Shown here: one piece after another, positions 35,198 to 43,036 of the stretch
How the letters are laid out: every line of letters starts with the position of its first letter
Numbering within the stretch: position 1 is the first letter of the stretch
Source: Fibrella aquatilis
GTDB lineage: Bacteria > Bacteroidota > Bacteroidia > Cytophagales > Spirosomataceae
DNA length: 64,000 nucleotides
Direction: 5' to 3'
Assembly: GCF_017353255.1 (NCBI RefSeq)
Contig: NZ_JAFMYU010000004.1
Coordinates: forward strand, 1-64,000
Program-made: the position numbers and the translations under genes
Notes under the pieces: model-generated
The model's database searches: none
What the model was told of the DNA's origin: nothing
The model's input: only the letters and a program-made list of their open reading frames with translations

Positions 35198-35282
35198 TGA
35201 GTGGTGAGAGGTAAGTCTGCTTACGCAAGAATGGATGCATCAGCAAACTTACCTCTCACCACTCATCACTTACCACTTATTT
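35181..35282. repeat. Perfect 36-bp inverted repeat, AAGTGGTAAGTGATGAG arms (element g)
   Basis: Arms 35181-35216 and 35247-35282 are perfectly complementary. The 30-nt core holds GCTTACGC (35219-35226) and GCATCAGC (35237-35244). It lies between convergent genes, and both stop codons sit in its arms. As a result both proteins end in the same peptide, ISGK. Arm family shared with elements k and r. Confidence 0.95.
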
Positions 35283-35847
35283 TCAATACCTCTCGCCAGC
35301 GTTTGTAGCCAGTTGTGTTTAGGTGCAGGCCGTCGGCTTCGTAGAGGGTCATGTCGGGCTTGCCGTTGGGGGTGAGCATGGCGTTAGTAGCGTCAACAAA
35401 CTGAAAACCAGCTCGTTGCCTAATAGCCAAGGCAATAAACTGGTTCGCCAGCCGGATAGGCTCCACGATATGCCAGCGGGCGGGGCTTGGTTTTATGGAG
35501 AGAAACGTGACCGGAACGCCCGGTAGCTGCCGCTCAATTTTCTCAGCCAGGGCATTGAAAAACAGGCATACTTCTTCAGGCTGTCGGCCTTCGCCGAGGT
35601 CATTATCTCCGGCATAGAGCACCAGGGCACGAGGCTTAGCAGGGGGCACCAGTCGCTCGAAATGCCAGGCGCAGGCTGCCAGCGTGGCCCCGCCAAACCC
35701 CAGATTAAGAGGTTGCTGGTCGGGAAAGTCGGTTTCCAGGGTGGTCCATAGCCGAATCGATGAGCTACCGTAAAAGACGGTGCCACCCGGCGTATTTGTC
35801 CGTGCTTTTGTTTCCAACGCACGAACTTCTTCGTCAAACAAATTCAT
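35266..35847 (-). CDS. SGNH/GDSL-family hydrolase
   Basis: This 193-residue esterase-like protein has the four SGNH blocks: the nucleophile in VFYGSSSIRLW (about residues 24-34), the glycine in LNLGFGGATL, the asparagine in LYAGDNDLGEG and the Asp-His pair in YEADGLHLNTTGYKRW near the C-terminus. No signal peptide is seen, so it is probably cytoplasmic. The ester substrate is unknown; acetylated sugars are plausible. The last residues (ISGK) and the stop codon come from the palindrome shared with the convergent gene. Confidence 0.9.
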   Translation of the reverse strand: MNLFDEEVRALETKARTNTPGGTVFYGSSSIRLWTTLETDFPDQQPLNLGFGGATLAACAWHFERLVPPAKPRALVLYAGDNDLGEGRQPEEVCLFFNALAEKIERQLPGVPVTFLSIKPSPARWHIVEPIRLANQFIALAIRQRAGFQFVDATNAMLTPNGKPDMTLYEADGLHLNTTGYKRWREVLKISGK

Positions 35848-36028
35848 ATTGACAACCTAACCCGCCACCCAGGGCAACAGGTTCAGCCATTGGTCTACTA
35901 AACTAACCGATTTAGTAGCGACACAAAGGCGTGAACTGATTATACGGGCAAAAAAGTGGGGGGAGTTTGTGGTTGGGCAAATCCTGTTTTTACAAGAAAG
36001 CCTTGATGAAGGTAGTTAGGCAACTGCT

Positions 36029-36202
36029 TTAAGCTTCTTGCCGAATAAGTGTTTTCAACCCTGCGGCCAGTTCGGGAGTGACCGTTACGCCGTGTACCGT
36101 GCTAGCGTGTTCAGCGGCCTGGGCGAGCACTTCCTCGTCGGTTTCGGCCTGGATTTGGGCAGTACAATCGAAGCCGGCATCGCGGCACTTGAGCGTTTTC
36201 AT
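36029..36202 (-). CDS. DUF1059 domain protein
   Basis: This 57-residue protein, MKTLKCRDAGFDCTAQIQ onward, matches the DUF1059 pattern: KCRDxGxDC, then TDEEVLAQAAEHASTVHG. Function is unknown. The two cysteines and the histidine could bind a metal, but that is a guess. The start at 36202 follows the family N-terminus rather than the open frame's 36223. Confidence 0.85.
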   Translation of the reverse strand: MKTLKCRDAGFDCTAQIQAETDEEVLAQAAEHASTVHGVTVTPELAAGLKTLIRQEA

Positions 36203-36263
36203 GGTGGTTTGTATGTTAGGCAACTGCTCTACCTTGCTATTTCATGCGGTGTAATACAACTGA

Positions 36264-36426
36264 TTAGGGCCAACTATGTAGCAGATCCCACTTGTTACTG
36301 GCATCGCTGAGTACAAACTGCCCTTGTTCGATGGCCATATCGCCCAATTCTTCGAGCAAAAGTGGCCTCGAAGGCATCGCTGCAGCGACGAAGTTGCTGC
36401 TCGATAGGCTTGCCCTGCGTTTGCAT
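36264..36426 (-). pseudogene. Possible frameshifted small gene upstream of the DUF1059 gene
   Basis: An ATG at 36426 begins MQTQGKPIEQQLRRCSDAFE. After about 21 codons another frame continues naturally (LLLEELGDMAIEQGQF, then ASNKWDLLHSWP) to a stop at 36264. The span of 163 nt is not a multiple of three. The two halves read as one small helical protein broken by a frameshift near 36363. No family recognised; this could also be chance. Confidence 0.35.
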
Positions 36427-36501
36427 GGTATGTATGGTTTACGGGGCAGACATCGGTCAACTCAGACACGACAAATGTTGGCATAGCTACCCTCGTTGGC
36501 A

Positions 36502-36522
36502 ATACCGTGAAAGGGGTATTTT
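36502..36522. promoter_or_regulatory. Dyad ATACC-N8-GGTAT upstream of the first DISM kinase
   Basis: ATACCGTGAAAGGGGTATTTT lies about 50 nt before the ATG at 36574. The same 21-mer, differing only in its four central bases, precedes the paralogous kinase at 38580. The outer bases form an 18-bp dyad, the kind of site bound by LuxR/NarL-type response regulators, and a gene for one lies downstream. Confidence 0.6.
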
Positions 36523-36573
36523 GCGTGAGTATGCAATGGCTTTACCTTCGCCGGGTACTCAGCCCTGTCGCCT

Positions 36574-38469
36574 ATGCGAACCTACCTGACGATTGGCCTT
36601 CTCTGCGTTACCTCGCTGGCTGGGTGGGCGCAACCCATCGGTCCGATCCGGCTAAGTAACGAACCGGCGTGGCCGCTCAGTCAGCGGGCATACCTTTACA
36701 AAACACCCAACCCACTCACGCCCGCCCAGTTCTTTGCGGTAGCACCCACATGCGGGTCAGCCGTTATCAGCAGCGAGCATATCAATTTAGGATTGGAACC
36801 CAACGACGTCTGGCTGTATTTCCGCCTCCGAAACGATGGCACCGCCCGAACTGTGCTGTTCACCCTTGATCGCATCGACATCCACCAGGTGCATTGCTTT
36901 CGGCGACGGGGGGCACGTATTGACACCCTCGCGCTCACGGGCGATGCCAGGCCATTCAACAGCCGACCGGTACAACTCAACTACTTCGCCATCCCGATAC
37001 CAATGCTTGCCCATGAAGAGGCCGAGATCGGGGTGCTTCTGGAGAAGCATAATGAGTTTATTTCAGGCAATATAAAGCTACTTTCAGCAGCTCAATTCCT
37101 CCAACAAGTACGTTCCGACTCGGCCCTAATTGCGGGTTTTCTGGGTGTAGCGGGCTTTTTGTTTGTTTTCAATCTCTTCCTGTGGTACTCCCTCCGTGAC
37201 CGCGTACACCTATTTTTCATGGCCCACCAAATCGGAATAGTGCTGTACGTGTTGAGCAGCGTCGGTTATGGTTACGAGTTTATATGGCCCAACTACCCCT
37301 ACAGTAATTCACTGATTATGACCATGCTGTCGGGGGTTTGGGCGGCTACGGACCTGTTTCTGCTGAAACGATTTCTAAACCTGACCCCCGCCACAAGCCG
37401 CTTCGCCAAAACCACCGACGGGCTGGCATGGTTTATTCTGCTGATTTCGCTTATAGGCTGCTCGCTGGCACTGCACCGGCCCGAAACCCTGCCGTTGCCA
37501 ATTCTGAACCTTGGCCTGGTACTACTCATGGGATGGCTTGTGGCCAATGCGGCATTGCTCGTCGCTATTTTCATTGAACAAATCAGGTTGCGTAATCAGG
37601 CTGCTTACGTTTACGCCGCCGCCCTAAGCTTTCTGCTGGTGGGTAGTGTGATCTATGTGCTCACGATGCTCAATCTGATGAATGCGGGCCACTTCACCAT
37701 CATCTGGCTAATACCCGGTTTTCTGTGGGAAGAAATCATCATCGCCTTTGGCCTCACAGTGCGCTATAACCGTTTTAGGCAGCAGAATTTTAATCTGCAA
37801 CTGTCACTGGCTGAAACACGCCAATCGGCTACCCAACAGATACTGCTTGCCCAGGAAACCGAACGGCAACGCCTGGCCGCCGACCTCCACGATGACCTCG
37901 GCGGTACGCTTGCCACCATCCGCCAACGCCTCTCGGCCATTCGGCATGACCTCAGCGACCCACAAGCTACCAGGCAACTCGATGCGCTCGAGCCGCTGAT
38001 CCAGAAAAGCGGTCACGACCTGCGGCGAATTGCCCACAACCTCATGCCGCCCGATTTTGGCCGGTTAGGCCTTCTGGCTGCGCTGGAGCAGTTAGTCAAC
38101 AACCAGCCCGCCCAGCCAACCCGCTTCGCCTTCATCGTGGCCGGGCAGGTACGTTCATTACCCACCGAGCTAGAGTTGAATGCCTACCGAATCGTGTCAG
38201 AACTGGTGCAGAACATTCACAAGCACGCGCAGGCAGAACGTGCTGCGGTGCAGTTGCTCTATCAGGCCGATTCAGTGATCATTACCGTGGAGGATGATGG
38301 GCTGGGTAACCGTTTTGTAGAAAAGACAAGCGGCTCAGCTGGTATAGGCCTCAAGACCAGCTACTTACGAGCCGATTACATCGGTGCAACGCTGCGGCGT
38401 GAAGCGAGTGAGGCAGGTACGTTGGTCATTCTGGATATTCCCTATCCGATAGCAACGAATACTGTTTAG
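36574..38469 (+). CDS. 7TMR-DISM sensor histidine kinase (NarL-type partner class)
   Basis: This 631-residue membrane kinase has a signal peptide ending AGWAQ, then an extracytoplasmic 7TMR-DISM extracellular-2 domain (about residues 25-175). Seven transmembrane helices follow (about 185-395). Next come a short coiled coil, a HisKA_3 dimerisation domain with the phospho-accepting histidine in RLAADLHDDLGGTLA (about H439), and an HATPase domain (N box VSELVQNIHKHAQ, G1 VEDDGLGN, G2 GIGLKTSYLRA). The ligand is unknown; DISM domains often sense carbohydrates or cell-surface signals. No response regulator follows directly, but a paralogous kinase and a regulator gene do. Confidence 0.93.
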   Translation: MRTYLTIGLLCVTSLAGWAQPIGPIRLSNEPAWPLSQRAYLYKTPNPLTPAQFFAVAPTCGSAVISSEHINLGLEPNDVWLYFRLRNDGTARTVLFTLDRIDIHQVHCFRRRGARIDTLALTGDARPFNSRPVQLNYFAIPIPMLAHEEAEIGVLLEKHNEFISGNIKLLSAAQFLQQVRSDSALIAGFLGVAGFLFVFNLFLWYSLRDRVHLFFMAHQIGIVLYVLSSVGYGYEFIWPNYPYSNSLIMTMLSGVWAATDLFLLKRFLNLTPATSRFAKTTDGLAWFILLISLIGCSLALHRPETLPLPILNLGLVLLMGWLVANAALLVAIFIEQIRLRNQAAYVYAAALSFLLVGSVIYVLTMLNLMNAGHFTIIWLIPGFLWEEIIIAFGLTVRYNRFRQQNFNLQLSLAETRQSATQQILLAQETERQRLAADLHDDLGGTLATIRQRLSAIRHDLSDPQATRQLDALEPLIQKSGHDLRRIAHNLMPPDFGRLGLLAALEQLVNNQPAQPTRFAFIVAGQVRSLPTELELNAYRIVSELVQNIHKHAQAERAAVQLLYQADSVIITVEDDGLGNRFVEKTSGSAGIGLKTSYLRADYIGATLRREASEAGTLVILDIPYPIATNTV

Positions 38470-38579
38470 ACCTCAACCTCTACTCAGTCAGCAACTTACT
38501 CTCCACGAGTTGCCCGGCGGCGGCGGGCCTTATGACTAGGCTGTAATCATCTGCTTTTACGTCCAGCACTTTTCCTACC

Positions 38580-38600
38580 ATACCGTCTTCGGGGTATTTT
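38580..38600. promoter_or_regulatory. Dyad ATACC-N8-GGTAT upstream of the second DISM kinase
   Basis: ATACCGTCTTCGGGGTATTTT is identical to the 36502-36522 site at 17 of 21 positions, the four differences being contiguous in the spacer. It lies 60 nt before the ATG at 38661. The TATTTTTT part overlaps a possible degenerate -7 element. Confidence 0.6.
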
Positions 38601-38660
38601 TTATCGTCGGCTCACTGCCTTACTTTGTCAGTAACCTCCACACGCAATGGTACGTCGACA

Positions 38661-40574
38661 ATGAAATCGGGCTGGCTTCTCTGTTGGTTACTGCCGCTCG
38701 CGCTGACCGGCATGGCGCAAACCGTGCTGCCATTACCGGCTGACTTTGAGCAGGTTACCATTGAGAAACCCTTTCTTTACCAGCTTGTTCAACCACCAGC
38801 CCGGCTAGGTGCGGCTGGTGAGCTGCCTGCTGATCTGGCCTACTGGCAGTCGGTAGGCAGTATTAATTACGGGCGGGGTTCGGCAACGGGCTGGGCGCGG
38901 TTTTCGGTACGCTCTGAGCAGGACCGCACCTATTGGCTGGAGTTGACTACCCATTTCATGGACTCGGTAGCAGTATGGGTACAGTCGGAACGGGGGCCGC
39001 TGCAACGGGTAGGCGGACCAGCTATGCACCGCGATCAGGCCACGCCACTGGCCCCCGTCAACCACCACTATTTTCTGTATGCCCTGCCCCTGCCCGCTCA
39101 CCAGACCACCACCGTCTGGGTGCGGGGTTGGGTTATTCCCGGCGATGCCCTAAAGTTTGGCGTACGGCTCTACACGCCCAACCGATTTCTGGCCCAGCAA
39201 CAGCGCGACCTTTGGGGGTGGGCCATGTACGTGGGCGTGGTGCTGGCCATTTTGGGGGGCGTTGTTATTGCGTTTGTATTCTCACAGCGCACCATCTACC
39301 TGCTCTACGCAGCCTATGTCGTCTGCCTGTCGGCCTATGCGCTACTCAACGACGGTTGGGGGGCCTTCCTGCCCAACTCACTGGCCTGGTTCGACCAGAT
39401 CACCACCATCGTGCATTGGCTCAACCTGGGCTTTGGGGCCTTCGTCATGTTCAGCAGGCGGTTTCTGGTCGTATCGGTTGGCACCCGAAAAAGTCTCATT
39501 TTTCGTTGGCCCGAAGGGTTACCGATGGTTGTTATCTGCGGGCTTATTTTTTGGGTAGAACAAGCACACCGTTCTGACAATGAGTTACTTGCCCGAACGC
39601 TTTACGTAGTCGGCTTTGTCTGTTTTGGGGGGTATGCCTACATCTGGTACCGGTACCTGGCCGATGCTTTTAGCCGCCAGTCGAAGCTGGTTTGGCTGCT
39701 GATCGGGGCGGTATCGGCCGTGCTGGGGTTCTTTGCCATTAACGCCGTGCTCATCAATTTCGGCCTTATCCAGAACCCTCTGCCCGACATGGTGTCTCTG
39801 CGTATTGCGTTGCTGGTAGAATTTGGCATCCTGTCGGCGGGCTGGCTCTACCGCCGCAAACTAATGCAACAGGCCCGTCAACAACTCGAAATCCAGAACC
39901 ACCAGTTGCAGTTGGACGTGATACAGACGCAGGAAGCCGAACGCCAGCGCATTGCTGCCGACCTCCACGACGACCTGGGCGGTACGCTGGCTACCCTCCG
40001 CCGCCGCCTGACCGACATCAGTCAGCGCACCACCGACACCAATACCCAACGGGCTTTTGCCGACGCCGAACCACTGATCCAGAAAAGCAGTGACGACCTG
40101 CGCCGCATTTCACATAACCTGATGCCGCCCGAATTTGCCCGCCTGGGGCTGGCTCCAGCCTTGGCTCAACTCGTGCGACAACAACCGCCACAGCCTACGC
40201 AGTTCAGCTTTGTGCTGTCGGGACAGGAAACCAGGTTGCCGCTTGACCTGGAACTAAATGCATATCGCATCGTATCAGAGCTAATTCAAAACATCCACAA
40301 ACATGCTCAGGCTCAACGTGCTGCCGTGCAGGTGCTGTATCAGGCCGATAAAGTAACCATTACCGTAGAAGATGATGGACTAGGCAACCGCTCAGTGACT
40401 AAACCCACCCACTCTACAGGTATTGGGCTGAAAAATAGTAGTTTACGAGCGGAATATATCGGCGCAACATTGTGGCGCGACGTGAGTGAAGCGGGTACGC
40501 TGGTCGTGCTGGATATTCCTTATCCATCACCGCTCTATGCTGCCCGAACCAGTCTCCCGAATTCTCCTAATTGA
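38661..40574 (+). CDS. 7TMR-DISM sensor histidine kinase, paralog of the upstream gene
   Basis: This kinase of about 637 residues has the same layout: signal peptide MKSGWLLCWLLPLALTGMAQ, DISM ectodomain, seven transmembrane helices, then HisKA_3 (RIAADLHDDLGGTLATLRRR) and HATPase (VSELIQNIHKHAQAQRAAV, VEDDGLGNRS, GIGLKNSSLRAEYIGATLW). The catalytic halves of the two kinases are clearly similar (SGxETRLPLDLELNAYRIVS versus RSLPTELELNAYRIVS), while the ectodomains differ more. This suggests a duplication with a changed input. Start 38661 gives the signal peptide. It overlaps the response regulator gene by 38 nt, so the two are made together. Confidence 0.93.
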   Translation: MKSGWLLCWLLPLALTGMAQTVLPLPADFEQVTIEKPFLYQLVQPPARLGAAGELPADLAYWQSVGSINYGRGSATGWARFSVRSEQDRTYWLELTTHFMDSVAVWVQSERGPLQRVGGPAMHRDQATPLAPVNHHYFLYALPLPAHQTTTVWVRGWVIPGDALKFGVRLYTPNRFLAQQQRDLWGWAMYVGVVLAILGGVVIAFVFSQRTIYLLYAAYVVCLSAYALLNDGWGAFLPNSLAWFDQITTIVHWLNLGFGAFVMFSRRFLVVSVGTRKSLIFRWPEGLPMVVICGLIFWVEQAHRSDNELLARTLYVVGFVCFGGYAYIWYRYLADAFSRQSKLVWLLIGAVSAVLGFFAINAVLINFGLIQNPLPDMVSLRIALLVEFGILSAGWLYRRKLMQQARQQLEIQNHQLQLDVIQTQEAERQRIAADLHDDLGGTLATLRRRLTDISQRTTDTNTQRAFADAEPLIQKSSDDLRRISHNLMPPEFARLGLAPALAQLVRQQPPQPTQFSFVLSGQETRLPLDLELNAYRIVSELIQNIHKHAQAQRAAVQVLYQADKVTITVEDDGLGNRSVTKPTHSTGIGLKNSSLRAEYIGATLWRDVSEAGTLVVLDIPYPSPLYAARTSLPNSPN

Positions 40575-41181
40575 TGACCATCGGCTCTTCAACGACGCCC
40601 TGAAAAGCCTGCTCAACGAACAGCCCGACCTAACCATCTGCGGGCAGGTATTTAAAGCAAGCGACGCCATTCATGCCGTTCATCGCAGCAGTCCACACCT
40701 GATTTTGATGGACATCAACCTTCAGGGTTCCAATGGCATTGACCTCGGCAAAGCTATCGTGAGCGACTATCCGACGGTTCGAATCATTATGCTGACGATG
40801 TATAACCAGCCTAAGCTGCTGGACGAAACCCGCCGCGCCGGGCTGCACGGGTATTTGCTCAAAGACGCGGGCACTACCGAACTGCTCCGGGCCATCAGAG
40901 ACGTGCTGGGTGGCACTACCTCCTTCGACACCAGCGTATCCAGTTCACCAACCCCCACCGATGACCCCTTCGGCGACCGGTTTGCCAGCCGCCTGAACCT
41001 TACGTTCCGCGAAGTAGAGATCATTGCCCTAATCCGGGAGGGCCTCAGCAACGAACAAATCGCCGACCGCATCCACCTCAGCCCCGAAACGGTGAAGACC
41101 CACCGAAAAAATATTCACTTCAAACTCGGCATCAGCAAGGTAACCGAGCTAGTGCAGTTTGCGATTAAGAATGGGATATAG
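40537..41181 (+). CDS. NarL/FixJ-type response regulator
   Basis: This 214-residue protein has a receiver domain (acidic pair IDDHR, phospho-accepting aspartate in LILMDINLQGSNG at about D58, lysine in GYLLKDAGT). The C-terminal LuxR helix-turn-helix (LTFREVEIIALIREGLSNEQ, PETVKTHRKNIHFKLGI) covers about residues 150-205. The start at 40537 lies within the 3' end of the kinase gene, so this is the cognate partner of that kinase and perhaps of its paralog. The shared dyads at 36502 and 38580 are its likely targets (inference). Confidence 0.93.
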   Translation: MLPEPVSRILLIDDHRLFNDALKSLLNEQPDLTICGQVFKASDAIHAVHRSSPHLILMDINLQGSNGIDLGKAIVSDYPTVRIIMLTMYNQPKLLDETRRAGLHGYLLKDAGTTELLRAIRDVLGGTTSFDTSVSSSPTPTDDPFGDRFASRLNLTFREVEIIALIREGLSNEQIADRIHLSPETVKTHRKNIHFKLGISKVTELVQFAIKNGI

Positions 41182-41191
41182 CGATCAAACG

Positions 41192-41278
41192 TTAGACGAT
41201 GGATATTGGACGTTGGATCTGTCAGTCCAGCAACGGGCTGATCTGTCCACAATCCAACGTCCAATATCCATCGTCTAA
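41192..41278. repeat. Perfect 27-bp inverted repeat, GACGATGGATATTGGACG arms (element h)
   Basis: Arms 41192-41218 and 41252-41278 are perfect. The 33-nt spacer contains CAGCAACGGGCTG and ATCTGTCC, the latter also in element f. It fills the gap between the convergent response regulator and ATPase genes and touches the ATPase stop codon. The arms resemble element c beside the four-helix gene. Confidence 0.93.
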
Positions 41279-42811
41279 TTAGTACCGATCATCATCGTCC
41301 TCGTCATCTTCCTCACCAAAGTGCTTGGTGGGGTCGAACATCGAACCGACGAGGTCTTTGAATTGCAGGCCGGTATCGAGGGCTTTTTTGCCAACCAGCG
41401 AATATTCGGCGATGCCGTGGAGGGCAAATTCCATCATAAACACGCGCTCCTGTTTACTGAGGCGCGGGTGAAACTGATCCACAAGATCATCCAGCCCGTC
41501 GATAGTGCGGAGGCGGCTTTCGTAGTCGCGGTTAGGCAGGTCGTTCAGGATATCCATCGTGTTGCCGTCGCCAAACCAGTCGGTGATTTTTTTGTAGGGA
41601 TTGCCACGCTTGTCTTTCTTGGCTTTCTCCGGGTTGGGGAAGAAGTTCAGAAACTGCGTACGGATGGCCTTGCCAATCAGGTTTTGAGCCACAATAACGG
41701 GGCCTTCCACTTCGCCTTCGTACACCAACTCTACCTTACCACAAATGGCCGGCACCACGCCATAGAGGTCGGCAATGCGGACGTAGGTCTCTTTTTCGCT
41801 GTTGAGCAAGGTACGGCGCTCCGCCGACGATAGCAGGTTTTCAAAGGCCGAAATGGTCATCCGGGCCGACACGCCACTTTTGGCATCGACGTATTCGCTC
41901 TCGCGGGCTTCCACGGCAATCTGCTCGATCAGGTCGGCCACGAGATCATTGGTTTTCACCAGGCCCTTCTGCTCGGTTTTCACCACGGCTTCCTGCTCGG
42001 TAATCTTCCGCCCCGTGGCAATGCTCTTGGGGTAGTGAGTCACAATCTGGCTGTCGATCCGGTCTTTCAACGGCGTTACAATGCTACCCCGGTTCGTATA
42101 GTCTTCAGGGTTAGCCGTAAATACAAACTGAATGTCGAGCGGCAGACGCAGTTTGAATCCCCGAATCTGGATATCACCTTCCTGCAAAATATTGAACAGC
42201 GACACCTGAATCCGGGCCTGCAAGTCGGGCAGTTCGTTGATCACGAAAATGCACCGGTGCGACCGGGGAATGAGGCCGAAGTGAATCGTGCGCTCGTCGG
42301 AATAAGGCAGCTTCAGCGTGGCCGCTTTGATGGGGTCCACGTCGCCCACGAGGTCAGCCACCGATACGTCGGGTGTGGCCAATTTTTCGGTGTAGCGGTC
42401 GTTGCGGTGCATCCACGAAACGGGCGTGGCATCGCCGTGCTGCGCTATGAGATCCAAGGCAAACCGCGACAGGGGCTGCATAGGATCATCATTCAGTTCG
42501 GACCCCGCCACTACCGGGATGTATTCATCTAACAGGTTGACCATCAGGCGGGCAATGCGGGTTTTGGCTTGTCCGCGCAGGCCTAGCAGGTTGATGTGGT
42601 GCATGGACAAAATGGCCCGCTCCACATCGGGAATAACCGTTTCTTCGTAACCCCAGATGCCCGGAAATACTGCTTCTTTCGCCTTGATCTTCTGGATCAG
42701 ATTCTCGCGTAGTTCCTGTTTAATAGCCCTGGGCTGATACCCGGCTGCTTTCAGCTCGCCAAGGGTGTGTATCGCCAATAATTCCTTTGCTTTCAGGTTG
42801 TGGTAACTCAT
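41279..42811 (-). CDS. ChlI/BchI-like (MoxR-type) AAA+ ATPase
   Basis: This 510-residue protein has a Mg-chelatase-type AAA module: P-loop LLGLRGQAKTRIARLMV (about residues 75-91), the Walker B-like CIFVINELPDLQ with Asn where Asp is usual, sensor FTANPEDYTNRGSIVTPLKD and sensor-2 SGVSARMTISAFENLL. The tail is very acidic (FGEEDDEDDDDRY). Such ATPases normally work with a VWA-domain partner, but none is adjacent here. There are no chlorophyll genes, so pigment synthesis is unlikely. Palindromic elements flank the gene on both sides. Confidence 0.88.
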   Translation of the reverse strand: MSYHNLKAKELLAIHTLGELKAAGYQPRAIKQELRENLIQKIKAKEAVFPGIWGYEETVIPDVERAILSMHHINLLGLRGQAKTRIARLMVNLLDEYIPVVAGSELNDDPMQPLSRFALDLIAQHGDATPVSWMHRNDRYTEKLATPDVSVADLVGDVDPIKAATLKLPYSDERTIHFGLIPRSHRCIFVINELPDLQARIQVSLFNILQEGDIQIRGFKLRLPLDIQFVFTANPEDYTNRGSIVTPLKDRIDSQIVTHYPKSIATGRKITEQEAVVKTEQKGLVKTNDLVADLIEQIAVEARESEYVDAKSGVSARMTISAFENLLSSAERRTLLNSEKETYVRIADLYGVVPAICGKVELVYEGEVEGPVIVAQNLIGKAIRTQFLNFFPNPEKAKKDKRGNPYKKITDWFGDGNTMDILNDLPNRDYESRLRTIDGLDDLVDQFHPRLSKQERVFMMEFALHGIAEYSLVGKKALDTGLQFKDLVGSMFDPTKHFGEEDDEDDDDRY

Positions 42812-42819
42812 GTATGAGA

Positions 42820-42933
42820 GATTTACGATGTACGACTTACGATGTACGATTTATTGCTGAAGCTGACAGGCCACAGCCAGGGTGCTCCTGCGTCAGCAAT
42901 AAATCGTACATCGTAAGTCGTACATCGTAAATC
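42820..42933. repeat. Perfect 41-bp inverted repeat, TTACGATGTACGA arms (element i)
   Basis: Arms 42820-42860 and 42893-42933 are perfect. The core carries GTGCTCCTGCGTCAGCAAT on the right side. The arms share TTACGATGTACGACTTACGA with element e. This element lies between divergent genes, 9 nt before the ATPase start codon, so it cannot simply be a terminator for either. Confidence 0.95.
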
Positions 42934-42983
42934 AGAACAGCCTTTTCCGGCAAATGGTTTGGGGGCAGGGCTGGGGGCGAGAC

Positions 42984-43016
42984 ATTTGGCCTGCCCACCT
43001 AAATGGGCTAAATTTG
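42984..43016 (+). promoter_or_regulatory. Bacteroidota promoter (-33 TTTG, -7 TAAATTTG) of the IPT/TIG gene
   Basis: TTTG at 42984-42987 and TAAATTTG at 43009-43016 are separated by 21 nt, matching the TTTG-N19-21-TAnnTTTG consensus. The start codon at 43037 is 20 nt downstream. Confidence 0.65.
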
Positions 43017-43036
43017 ACTACGCTTATCATGTTCTG

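Noticed and set aside
42035-42532. A 165-codon rightward frame opposite the AAA ATPase
   Set aside because: Shadow of the conserved ATPase frame.
41279-42811. Assigning the ATPase to chlorophyll or cobalamin metal chelation
   Set aside because: No partner chelatase subunits or pigment genes are in the window and the protein has a different tail.
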